A DNA stretch of 64,000 nt from Micromonospora sicca (GTDB taxonomy: Bacteria; Actinomycetota; Actinomycetes; Mycobacteriales; Micromonosporaceae). Every line of letters begins with the position of its first letter. The stretch's first letter is position 1. Of this stretch, positions 56,030 through 64,000 are shown piece after piece. Under the pieces are notes generated by a model, which had not been told where the DNA came from, made no database searches, and worked only from the letters and a program-made list of their open reading frames with translations. The position numbers and the translations under genes were made by a program. The stretch spans positions 19,100 to 83,099 of the forward strand of contig NZ_QGKS01000235.1 in the NCBI RefSeq assembly GCF_003172935.1. Direction: 5' to 3'.

Positions 56030-56622
56030 AAAGCTCGGAATGGACCACGGTCTGCCCCTCGGCGGGGTGCCGTCGCCAGCGGGCCATGTCCAGGGCGTCG
56101 ATGACCAGTTCGGAGCGCAGGTGGTCGGCGATCGACCAGCCCACGACTCGGCGGGCGAACACGTCCAGCACGACCGCGCAGTACACCCAGCCCTGGCTGG
56201 TGCGGTGCTGGGTGATGTCGGTGACCCACAACGCGTCCGGCCGCTCGGCGACGAACCGCCGGTTGACCAAATCCGCCGACGGCGACGCGTGCGGGTCCCG
56301 CACCGTGCAGCCCTTGCGGCGGCGCCGATACACGCCCTGCAGACCGGCATGCCGCATGAGCCGCTCCACCCGTTTACGGCCGCACCGCACCCCCGCGGCC
56401 AGCCGCAGCTCGGCGTGCACCCGCGGGGGATCCGTAGGTGCCCCGCGACATCTGATTTACCTCGTGGATCAGCTCACCGAGCGCCTGATCGGCCGCCTGT
56501 CGCCGCGACACGGGCCGGCCGCGCCAGTCGTAGTAGCCCGACGTCGACACCCCGAGGACCCGGCACGCCACCGCCACCGCGATCCCGCCGGCGGCGAGAT
56601 CGGCGACGACCGGGTACATCAT
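56030..56622 (-). pseudogene. IS3-family OrfB transposase, truncated and frameshifted
   Basis: MMYPVVADLAAGGIAVAVAC, SGYYDWRGRPVSRRQ and IHEVNQMSRGTYGSP are in one frame to about 56420. Then VHAELRLAAGVRCGRKRVER, GVYRRRRKGCTVRDPHASPS, LWVTDITQHRTSQGWVYCAV (first Asp) and VLDVFARRVVGWSIADHL are in another. The final Asp-Glu part of the DDE core is missing. Confidence 0.8.
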
Positions 56623-56906
56623 TTTGGGAGGACGTTCTCCCGCGCGAAATACGCCGCGGCCCGGCGCAGGATCTCGTTCTCCACCTCCAAGCGCCGCTTC
56701 TCCTTGCGCAGCGCCGCCAACTCTTTACGCTCGTCGCTGGTCAGGCCCTCGCGCCTACCGTCGTCGGTGTCAGCCTGGGCCAGCCAGTTACGCAGACACG
56801 ACTCCGAAATCCCCAGATCCTTGGCGATCTCCCGGATCGGCTTGTCCCGCAGCCGAGCCAACTCGACCGCGCGCTGACGAAACTCCGGCGGGTGTGGTGC
56901 GGGCAT
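56619..56906 (-). CDS. IS3-family OrfA transposase (HTH)
   Basis: 95 aa: PPEFRQRAVELARLRDKPIR then EIAKDLGISESCLRNWLAQA (HTH) and a leucine-zipper-like LRKEKRRLEVENEILRRAAA. It overlaps OrfB by 4 bp; ribosomal frameshifting normally makes OrfAB, but OrfB is truncated here. Confidence 0.85.
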   Translation of the reverse strand: MPAPHPPEFRQRAVELARLRDKPIREIAKDLGISESCLRNWLAQADTDDGRREGLTSDERKELAALRKEKRRLEVENEILRRAAAYFARENVLPK

Positions 56907-56969
56907 CCGAACTCCTCCCTCGGCGACCAGTGTCGCCTCAGCTCAGGTGTCCGGGAAACCGGGGGAAGC

Positions 56970-57803
56970 TCAGATCGCGGCGGCGGCCATCTCTGCGTTG
57001 CCCTTGGGCACCTGGGCCAGGACGTTGCGCAGGAAATGCACGCGACATCGCTGCCAGGCCGCGCCGAGCAACACCGCGGCGATGGCTTGTTTGAGGCCGG
57101 TGTGGGCGTCGGAGATGACCAGCTGCACCCCGCCCAGGCCGCGGGCCTTGAGTGAGCGTAGGAAGGCGGTCCAGAACGCGCCGTCCTCGCTGTCACCGAC
57201 GGCGAAGCCGAGTACTTCCCGCCAGCCGTCGGCGCGGACTCCGGTGGCGACCACGATCGCTTGGGAGACGACTCGCCGGTTGACCCTCGCCTTGCAGTAG
57301 GTCGCGTCGAGGAACACATACGGGAACGCCGTCGTGGCCAGGGACCGGTCGCGGAAGGCACCCACTTCCTCGTCGAGGTCGGCGCAGATGCGGGACACCT
57401 CGGACTTGGAGATCCCCGTATCGGCGCCGAGGGCTTTGACCAGGTCGTCGACCTTGCGCGTGGACACGCCGTGCAGGTAGGCCTCCATCACCACTGCGAA
57501 CAGCGCCTGGTCCACCCGCCGGCGCCGCTCGAGCAGGCTGGGGAAGAACGATCCGGTGCGCAGCTTCGGGATCCGCAAGTCGAGGTCGCCGGCGGTGGTG
57601 GTCAGGATGCGAGTCTGGTGGCCGTTGCGTTGCGCCACCCGCGTCTCGCTGCGCTGATGGGGGGCGGCGCCGATCACCGCGGTCAACTCCGCCTCGATCA
57701 ACGCCTGATAGATCGTCTCGGCCGCCTGCCGGACACGATCATTCACATCCGCTGCCTTGAGTGCATCCAGCACCTCCAACAAGGCAGACTGGTCCAGGGT
57801 CAT
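56970..57803 (-). pseudogene. IS256-family transposase, C-terminally truncated
   Basis: 277 aa from ATG 57803. N-terminus AAETIYQALIEAELTAVIGA, then RNGHQTRILTTTAGDLDLRI, DDLVKALGADTGISKSEVSR, FPYVFLDATYCKARV (first Asp), LVISDAHTGLKQAI (second Asp) and WQRCRVHFLRNVLAQVPKGN. Family members are about 400-420 aa, so the catalytic Glu end is missing. The stop comes from the adjoining IS3 end, which places the IS3 element inside this IS256 copy. Confidence 0.85.
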
Positions 57804-57899
57804 CGCGTACTCCGTCCTCTGCGTGTTCTTGGTCGTTCACACAGAGACTCACGCGATGACCCACCTCTATGCCCGAGGCACGCCGAAGCAGGTCAGCTT

Positions 57900-58166
57900 C
57901 TACACCAACCAGCGGGACGCAACCCCGGGCGCCACCCGCAATTTGGTTTTCGCCCTCCAGTTGATCTGTCTCCGGCTGAAAGGCCGGCGCGTGAACGAGT
58001 TCTGGGTCATGTCGATGAGCGGGGTGGGCTCGACCAGGGGGCCGAAGGCCAGCTCCTTGATCCTGTTGAGCTCACGGTTCAGGGCGCGCCATGCCTTGAT
58101 CCAATCGTGAACACGGAAGTCCTGTGCGTGGTCGAGCTGGTAGCCCATGGCAACCTTGATCCCCAT
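57900..58166 (-). pseudogene. fragment of an unknown gene beside the IS256 remnant
   Basis: From ATG 58166: MGIKVAMGYQLDHAQDFRVH, DWIKAWRALNRELNRIKELA and PTPLIDMTQNSFTRRPFSRR. Codon use is less GC-biased than the neighbours and the frame looks protein-like, but I know no family. It may have been cut by the IS256 copy. Confidence 0.35.
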
Positions 58167-58191
58167 CGCCTGACGCGCCAAAGGTGGACAA

Positions 58192-58718
58192 ATGGGGCTG
58201 GCAGGACGCGAGCGGCGCGTTCTTGGCGTCGGACCCGCACTTGTAGTTGCGCTTGGGGGCGTGGGTCTGCTGCTCCTCGCCAGCAAGGGAGCTGCCCCCG
58301 TTGCGTTGGATGATCTTAGGCGACCTGCTACCCAGCCCGAGCCGGTGCCGCCGGCCGCCGTGGCGGAGCCGGAGCCTGAGCCTGTGCCGTTGCCGCGGAT
58401 GGACGTGGTGGTGCCGCCGGACCCGGACCCGGCGCCGCCGGACGGTGCCGACGAGAACGCGGCGGCGCGGAAGGCGTGGCGGGATTCCGCGGCGGCCGGG
58501 GAGCCGCTGACCGGCAAGGCGCTCGGCGACCGCTTCAAGCGGAGCGAGTGGTGGGGCCGGAACCGGATCAAGGAGGCCCGGCGCGAGCTCCAGGCCGAGC
58601 AGGAGACCGGCGACGACGTCGCCGGCGAAACCGACCAGCAGGACGCCCGGGTGCCGGTCGGCGCCGGGGTCGAGTTAGAGGAGGAGAGACGCCGCAGGGC
58701 CTCCTCGCGCGGCGGCCC
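58192..58718 (+). pseudogene. SpdB/DUF2637-like ICE protein remnant
   Basis: A hydrophobic segment (LVVALGGVGLLLLASKGA) and a Pro/Glu-rich linker lead to AARKAWRDSAAAGEPLTGKA then LGDRFKRSEWWGRNRIKEAR, the C-terminal HTH of actinomycete transfer-element DUF2637 proteins. The frame has no stop and runs into the GH51 gene, so the normal 3' end is lost. A second ICE trace at the right side of the window. Confidence 0.5.
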
Positions 58719-58728
58719 ACTGACGAGG

Positions 58729-58863
58729 GTGAACGTTAACACCGCCGGACATAACCTGCCGATGTGGATTATCTGCACTCGGGGTGCCGCAGCAGGCAGG
58801 AGGGTTGACGTCTTTACCAGCGCTGATATGTTAACGCTCACTTGCGCGCAAGTTAACGCTCAC
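58729..58863 (+). promoter_or_regulatory. GH51 promoter with three LacI-like operator half-palindromes
   Basis: GTTAACGCTCAC occurs at 58830-58841 and 58852-58863, starts exactly 22 bp apart (two helical turns). The inverted form GTGAACGTTAAC is at 58729-58740. TTGACG (58805-58810) and TATGTT (about 58827) form a plausible -35/-10 pair with 16 bp spacing, so the second operator overlaps the -10. GH51 genes of actinobacteria are often repressed by LacI-family proteins. No such regulator gene is in the window. Confidence 0.6.
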
Positions 58864-58900
58864 CTGGCTTGTGAATTATTCCCCCAGAGGAGGCGAGCTC

Positions 58901-60909
58901 GTGAGAAAGGAACTGTCCCGACGAGATGTGCTGCGCCTGGGCGGCGGCGTCGTTGCAGCTGCCGGATTGCCGATAGCGCAGCCACAGCAGCCGACGCGGC
59001 GGCGACCGACCCCCAGACGCTGACCGTCGACACGTTGAGCCCCGCTCACGCCGTCAGTCCGACGCTGTACGGCCTGTTCTTCGAGGAGATCAACCACGCT
59101 GGCGTGGGCGGCATGTATGCCGAACTGATCCGCAACCGGGCCTTCATGGAGAGTGCCACGGCTCCGGCGTGGTGGGCGATCGTGCAGGATCGCGGCGGAT
59201 CGGCGACGGCATCGCTGGACGGCGAACAGGCGCTCAACGCGGTGCTGACCCGCTCGCTGCGGCTGCGGGTGAACTCCGTTGAGTCCGGGCAGCGCGTCGG
59301 CATCGCCAACGGCGGGTACTTCGGCCTCCCGGTGGTGCCGGGGCGCACGTATCAGGCGTCGTTCTTCGCCAAGGCCAGCAACGGGTTCACCGGGCCGCTC
59401 ACCGTCAGCATCGAGGATGCCGGCGGACGGCGGGTGCATTCGACCGCCCGCGTGAGCGGGCTGACCTCGACGTGGCAGCGGTTCACCGCCACCCTGCGGG
59501 TACCGCCCGGCGGGAAGCCGTCGACCAACAACCGGTTTGTCATCGGCATCGACCAGCAGGGCGGCAAGCCGTCCGAGGTAGCCCCCGGCACATCCGTGTG
59601 GCTCCAGGTGGTGTCGCTGTTCCCACCGACCTACAACGACGAACCCAACGGGCTGCGGCCCGACATGGTGGAGAAGCTCAAGGCGCTGAACCCGCGGTTC
59701 CTTCGCTTCCCCGGCGGCAACTACGTCCAGGGCCTCTACGACCCGAGCGATCCGTGGGGCACGCGCTTCGACTGGAAGAAGTCGATCGGACCGATCTGGA
59801 CGCGGCCCGGGCATTACAACGCATCCTGGTCCTACTGGTCAGACGATGGCCTCGGCCTCTACGAGTACCTGCGGCTCGCCGAGGACCTGGACGCGACGCC
59901 GGTGATCGGGGTTTTCGCCGGGTTCAGCATCGACCGACAGCGGATCGGCAACGGGCGCGAGATCGTTCCCGAGGCGGACCTCGGCCCGTACGTTGAGGAC
60001 GCGCTCGACCTGATCGAGTACGTGATCGGCCCGGTGACGTCGCCCTGGAGAGCACGGCGGGCCGCCGACGGACATCCTGAACCGTTCGCCACCCCGCTGA
60101 TCGAGATCGGCAACGAGGACAATGCCCGCGGCGGATCGAGCAGCTACAACGCCTACCGCTACGCGAGGTTCCACGACGCCATCAAGGCGGCGTACCCGCA
60201 GATCACCACCATCGCCACGACGGCCGTCACCAGCCGACCGATGGAGGTCCTCGACGAGCACCTCTACAGCTCGCCGACGTCGTTGGCGGTTCAGGCGCAC
60301 CGCTACGACACCTACGACCGCAACGGCCCCAACATCTTCGTCGGTGAGTACGCCGCGCGTCGGGGCAACTCCCAGGACATCTCGACCGGCCCGCTCGGCT
60401 ACTCGCTGGGCGAAGCTGCCTTCATGACCGGCCTGGAGCGCAACTCCGACATCGTCACGATGGCCTCCTACGCGCCGCTGTTCTCCTTCGTGGGGCAGAC
60501 GCAGTGGGGCTTCAACATGATCGGCTTCGATCCGCTGACGTCCTACGGGGGGGCGTCGTACTACGTGCAGCAGATGTTCGCTCGCAATGTCGGCGACCAG
60601 GTGCTGCCGGTCACGTCCGACGGCACGGGCCTGTTCTGCTCCAGCACGATTCAGACCGCGACGGGCGAGGTCCACACCAAGATCGTCAACACCGGCAACA
60701 GTCCGCAGAGCGTACGGCTCGACTTCGCCGGCAGCCGGGCCAGCACGGCACGAGTGCAGGTACTCAGTGACCCGGGTCCCGAAGCGAGCAACACGCTCGC
60801 CGACCCGACCAGGGTCATCCCCCGCATCGTCGACCTGCGCGGCTCGGACGGGCAGTTCAGCTACCAGGTCCCGGCGAACTCGCTGTCCGTCGTGACGATC
60901 CGGCGGTAG
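58901..60909 (+). CDS. GH51 alpha-L-arabinofuranosidase with Tat signal (frameshift in the signal region)
   Basis: GTG 58901 has AGAGGAGG 7 bp upstream and a twin-arginine leader: MRKELSRRDVLRLGGGVVAA. After AGLP the frame needs one extra base near 58970 to continue as DSAATAADAAATDPQTLTVD and into the enzyme; without it translation ends at 59023. The GH51 part has GLFFEEINHAGVGGMYAEL, an inserted CBM4-like beta-domain, FLRFPGGNYVQGLYDPSDPW, the acid/base region IEIGNEDN and the nucleophile region IFVGEYAA. About 669 aa when corrected. It acts outside the cell on arabinan/arabinoxylan. Divergent GH127 is the likely partner. Confidence 0.75.
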
Positions 60910-61043
60910 CCGTGGCGGTGGATCGGGCCCTGGACCGGTGACCCGGGCCGCCGGTGATGGTTCCGCACGAATTGTCGCCGGCGGTCCGCAAGCACACAGC
61001 CGGCAGCAGCCCTGTCACGTGAAGGCGAACGGCGGCTCCGGGA

Positions 61044-61078
61044 GGCTCGGGCAGCGCCATCAGGGCGCTGCCCGAGCC
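61044..61078. terminator. perfect 15-bp hairpin between converging GH51 and GH127 genes
   Basis: GGCTCGGGCAGCGCC (61044-61058) pairs exactly with 61064-61078, loop 5 nt. It lies between two converging genes and probably works as a bidirectional terminator. Confidence 0.7.
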
Positions 61079-61227
61079 CGCTACGGCTCGCTCGCAGTGT
61101 GGCCGTTCTGCTGCGTCACGACCTGCTCCGCAGCACAGGTCTACCTGCTGCAGTTCGTCCTCCTCCGAGCGAGCGCTCGTACCGGGGGACACGGAGCCGG
61201 TCGATCTCGGGCCCGGACGGAACGCGC

Positions 61228-64000
61228 TCACCGCGCCGATCGACGAGCGGAGGGTCCCCGGTCAGCCCGGCCCGGCTCGTGCCGGGCCGGGCGGTCAGTC
61301 GACGAACGACGCGCCCGGGCGGTGGCGAGGATCGTGCTCCTTTCGTCGGCCGTCAACAGGCCGTCCCGCACCCAGGAGCTGGTCAGGCTCTCCAACGCCT
61401 TGAGGAGTTCGGTCTTGTTGCGGTAGGGCGCGGCCGACCACAGCTCGTCCAGCAGCGAGACACCGTTGGCGCGTACCGGGTTCGCCACGCCGGTTTCCCG
61501 CCCTCCCAGCACCACGGTGGGCTCGGCGCGCCGGAAGTACACATGGGTCGGGTCCTCCGTGCCCTCATGGAACGGCGCGACCTCGCGGCCGTCGAGGGTG
61601 AAGTGCAGCGGCCTGCCCTCGACCGGCTCGAGGCTCGGCAACAGGTCACCCGAGAGCGCGGCGTTGCGGTACAGCCCGAGCGACAGGTACGAGCGGCTGG
61701 CGTCGCGGGTCACGAGGTTGACCGGGCCGTAGAAGAGCGACTGGAGCGACCGATCGTCGAGGGCGGCCTCCGTACGCAGGGTGAAGGGCAGCGACAGCGT
61801 CACCATGTCACCGCTGCGCCACGACCGGGCGATGCGCAGGTACGTCCCCGGCACGGCGTCCACCTTGAGTGCCTTGCCGTTGACCGCTACCGCGAACCCT
61901 GGGCCGACCCACGACGGCACCCGCACCATGAGGTCGAAGGTGGCGTTGCCGCGGATCGTCAGCCGGGTGCCCTGCTCCACCGGGAAGGCGGTGGACTGCT
62001 CCACCGTCACACCCTTGGCGGCCCAGCGGAGAGTGCTGGCGACGAAGAGGTTGAGGTAGAGCGCCGACCCGTCCGCGGCGGCGAAGAAGACCGAGTCCTG
62101 GTACTTGGTCGCGCTCTCCATCCCCGTGCCTTCGCAGCAGGTCGTGCCCTGCTTCGGGGTGTAGTCGCGGACGTGGCCGGGCGTGAGCCCGATGAAGTAC
62201 GTGGCGAGTGGCTTCTCGGCGTCGGCCTTGTCCTGCTTCGACCCCAGCACCTGGTTGAACAGCGCCCGCTCGTAGTACTCCATGTACTTCGGGTTCTGTT
62301 CGTGGAAGAAGAGCACCCGGCTCAGCTTGAGCATGTTGTGCGCGCAGCAGGTCTCGGCGTTGGTCTCGCTGATCGTGCCCGCGATGCGGCCGCTCGCCCG
62401 CCAGAACTCGCCGGTGCTCGTGCCGCCGATGGCGTACATCCGGGCCGGGACCACCATGTTCCAGAAGCCCTTGGCGGCGGCCAGGTAACGGTCCTCGCCG
62501 GTCTCGTCGTGCAGCCGCACCAGCCCGGTGAGGATCGGGATGTGCTGGTTCGCGTGCAGCCCGTCGAGGATGTCCTGCGCACCGGCGCAGCTGTCGATGA
62601 GCCGGTTGAGGTCGAAGAGCTTGGCCAGCGCGACGTGCTCGGCCTTGCCGGTGAGCGCGTGCAGGTCGCAGATCGCCTCGACGATCCCGCCGTACTCGCC
62701 GCTGGAGAAGATGCCCCACATCCCTTGCAGGGTCGTGGCGGGCAGTTTCGACAGCCGCGAGTACATCCAGTCGCACATGCCCTCGGCCAGGTCGAGCGCC
62801 CGCGGGTCGCCGGTGGCCAGGTGTGCGTCGAGCAGTCCGCGCAGGATCTTGTGCGCGGTGTAGTAGGGCGCCCAGACGACGGTGTAGTTGGACGCCGTCA
62901 TGGTCTCCAGGGTGATGAACTGCGTCTCCGGGTACGCCGCCAGGAAGCCCGGGTGGCTCGGGCCGCCCCAGGTGCGCAGCCAGCCGGCGTGTTGGCCGCG
63001 TCCCGAGGAGTCCTGCAGCACCTGCCCGTCGGTCTCGTCCAGGTCGTACGAGGCCAGGTCGCCCCGACCGGCGGGCGAGGCGGAGGCGGGCTGCGTCGAC
63101 AGCGCGGCCACCTCGGCGTCGGTGAGGGCGCGGGACCAGAGGTTGACCTCGTCGAACGCGCCGGCGTAGACCGGGTCGGGGTAGAGCGACCGGCCGAGCC
63201 AGTAGTTCCTGAGCTGCCCGAGCTGGGCGGGGCCCAGCGTCATCGCGGTGTTGCGCCCGAAGACCGCGCCGTTGACGTAGAGCGTGCCGACGGTGCCGGT
63301 CAGGGTGAGCGCGACGTGACTCCACTCGCCGACCGGCAGGGCGACGTTGCCGTTGATGCCCTGCTCCCGGCCGGCGCCCCCGGTCGTGATCGCGAACCGG
63401 GGCATGCGGTTCTGGTTCCGCGCCGCCAGGTACATGTACCGCGTGGTGTCGTTGCCGAAGTCGAAGATCCGCGCCCAGGCGGCGTCGTGGCTCGGCTTCA
63501 CCCAGGCGGCGAAGGTCAGTTGCGCCGCCGCCCCCAGAACCGTCGGGGGCAGCTGAAGGAACTGGTAGGAGCCGCGCTGGCTCTCGACCGCCGTCCCGAA
63601 CCGCCCCGGGACGCTCCCTACCGACGGTGGGCGGTTGAGCGCCTCCCGGCACTCCACGAGCGCACCGACCATCGTCGAGATCCTGTCGGCGAAGGTCTGC
63701 TCGCCGGTGCTCGCGTACGCCTGGCTCAGCATCGACAGGAAGTGGCCGCTGTAGTGCCCGCGCAGGTTGCCGTTCGCCTCGCCGTCCAGGCCCTCCCAAC
63801 CGCCGGGCGCGACGGCCCCGAGCGTGGAAAGCCCCGCGTTGGCCCGGAACACCTGGAGCAGCCGGTTGACGTCGTAACCGCGCGCGTAGTCGAGCATCAG
63901 CGCGCGCTTGTCGGCGAAGACGCCGGACCCGAGGGACACGTCGGCGAGGGCGAACGGGCGCAGCCGCCACGCCGCGGGGGCGGGGAGGGCGGCGCCCGAC
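61228..64000 (-). CDS. GH127 (DUF1680) beta-L-arabinofuranosidase with LamG domain insert, 5' end outside window
   Basis: At least 923 codons. The frame continues upstream of the apparent GTG 63939 to the window edge (WRLRPFALADVSLGSGVFAD), so the start is outside. The GH127 catalytic part is split: an N-terminal alpha/alpha segment (YDVNRLLQVFRANAG, GHYSGHFLSMLSQAY), then a LamG/concanavalin-like domain (about 110-300: LTFAAWVKPSHDAAWARIFD, LYVNGAVFG) and back to the barrel. Catalytic residues match the HypBA1 pattern: NAETCCAHN (Glu and Cys) and TCCEGTGME (Cys pair). The C-terminus has a helical segment ELLKALESLTSSWV. It probably releases beta-L-arabinose from plant glycoproteins or arabinan. 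Confidence 0.75.
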   Translation of the reverse strand, partial: SGAALPAPAAWRLRPFALADVSLGSGVFADKRALMLDYARGYDVNRLLQVFRANAGLSTLGAVAPGGWEGLDGEANGNLRGHYSGHFLSMLSQAYASTGEQTFADRISTMVGALVECREALNRPPSVGSVPGRFGTAVESQRGSYQFLQLPPTVLGAAAQLTFAAWVKPSHDAAWARIFDFGNDTTRYMYLAARNQNRMPRFAITTGGAGREQGINGNVALPVGEWSHVALTLTGTVGTLYVNGAVFGRNTAMTLGPAQLGQLRNYWLGRSLYPDPVYAGAFDEVNLWSRALTDAEVAALSTQPASASPAGRGDLASYDLDETDGQVLQDSSGRGQHAGWLRTWGGPSHPGFLAAYPETQFITLETMTASNYTVVWAPYYTAHKILRGLLDAHLATGDPRALDLAEGMCDWMYSRLSKLPATTLQGMWGIFSSGEYGGIVEAICDLHALTGKAEHVALAKLFDLNRLIDSCAGAQDILDGLHANQHIPILTGLVRLHDETGEDRYLAAAKGFWNMVVPARMYAIGGTSTGEFWRASGRIAGTISETNAETCCAHNMLKLSRVLFFHEQNPKYMEYYERALFNQVLGSKQDKADAEKPLATYFIGLTPGHVRDYTPKQGTTCCEGTGMESATKYQDSVFFAAADGSALYLNLFVASTLRWAAKGVTVEQSTAFPVEQGTRLTIRGNATFDLMVRVPSWVGPGFAVAVNGKALKVDAVPGTYLRIARSWRSGDMVTLSLPFTLRTEAALDDRSLQSLFYGPVNLVTRDASRSYLSLGLYRNAALSGDLLPSLEPVEGRPLHFTLDGREVAPFHEGTEDPTHVYFRRAEPTVVLGGRETGVANPVRANGVSLLDELWSAAPYRNKTELLKALESLTSSWVRDGLLTADERSTILATARARRSSTDRPARHEPGRADRGPSARRSAR

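Larger units (their letters stand above)
56030..56969 (-). mobile_element. IS3-family element, 3' truncated
   Basis: OrfA (56619-56906) is intact. OrfB is split by a frameshift near 56420 and stops at 56030 (QTVVHSEL), before the last third of the rve core. The right terminal end reads as TGAGC-TTCCCCC-GGTTTCCCGG around 56945-56969. The left end is missing where it meets the integrase fragment, so the copy was generated by a deletion. Confidence 0.7.

Noticed and set aside
62528..62863. plus-strand frame in the GH127 gene
   Set aside because: Antisense shadow with no ribosome-binding site.
1..64000. CRISPR arrays
   Set aside because: The only short repeats are pairs or TGACAAG-type motifs; no regular spacer pattern or cas genes were seen.

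Overview
The window is very GC-rich (about 70 %) actinobacterial DNA, most likely Micromonosporaceae-type. Evidence: GTG/TTG starts, 4-bp coding overlaps, a Tat-exported arabinofuranosidase, a mycothiol-type DsbA protein, a 7-kb RHS protein and T4SS-type ICE genes. Genus is inferred from gene content only. It reads as accessory DNA: stacked remains of integrative elements, IS copies, a toxin locus and a defence island, with normal metabolic genes at the right.

1-9.3 kb: decayed conjugative module. A minus-strand operon with 4-bp overlaps encodes a TrbL-like C-terminus, a PrgI-like protein, a VirB4-like ATPase and a coupling ATPase, followed by a replication-relaxation protein that leaves the window. 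It abuts, head to head, a MoxR ATPase gene (N-terminus missing, two frameshifts) and a frameshifted VWA gene. 9.3-17.2 kb: a 2414-aa secreted RHS/YD-repeat toxin with inserted ricin-type lectin repeats and a C-terminal PD-(D/E)XK-like domain, followed by a small gene that copies that domain but has lost its E and K. 17.4-21 kb: small truncated genes, a formylglycine-generating-enzyme-like protein and a HAD protein.

21-37.6 kb: defence/conflict island. An operon (VWA/DUF2201-like, dual-AAA MoxR-like ATPase, 790-aa helical protein) is divergent from a 1203-aa TPR-PIN protein. It lies between two diverged ~220-bp repeats carrying TGACAAG motifs and a tRNA-3'-end-like core. An EVE-DUF3883 predicted nuclease and a GmrSD-type type IV restriction enzyme follow.

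37.7-42.4 kb: IS copies (rve-type, ISAs1 remnant, two IS5-family), a TetR gene and a GMC oxidoreductase broken by an IS. 42.5-48.1 kb: a hypothetical gene, a secreted metalloprotease with a PxKF domain, a lipoprotein and a secreted small protein. 48.9-54.3 kb: a MocR remnant next to an Rv2466c-like DsbA protein, IS remnants in an S8 peptidase tail, and a TetR-controlled redox operon (AhpD-like, nitroreductase, MmcQ/YjbR). 55.3-58.7 kb: the 3' end of tRNA-Pro as an attachment scar with its terminator, an interrupted tyrosine recombinase, truncated IS3 and IS256 elements and an SpdB-like remnant. 58.7-64 kb: arabinan degradation, GH51 and GH127 converging on a strong hairpin, with LacI-like operators in front of GH51.

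Single-base frameshifts recur in mobile and decayed genes while the longest genes are intact. Most probably reflect decay, but some could be assembly errors.
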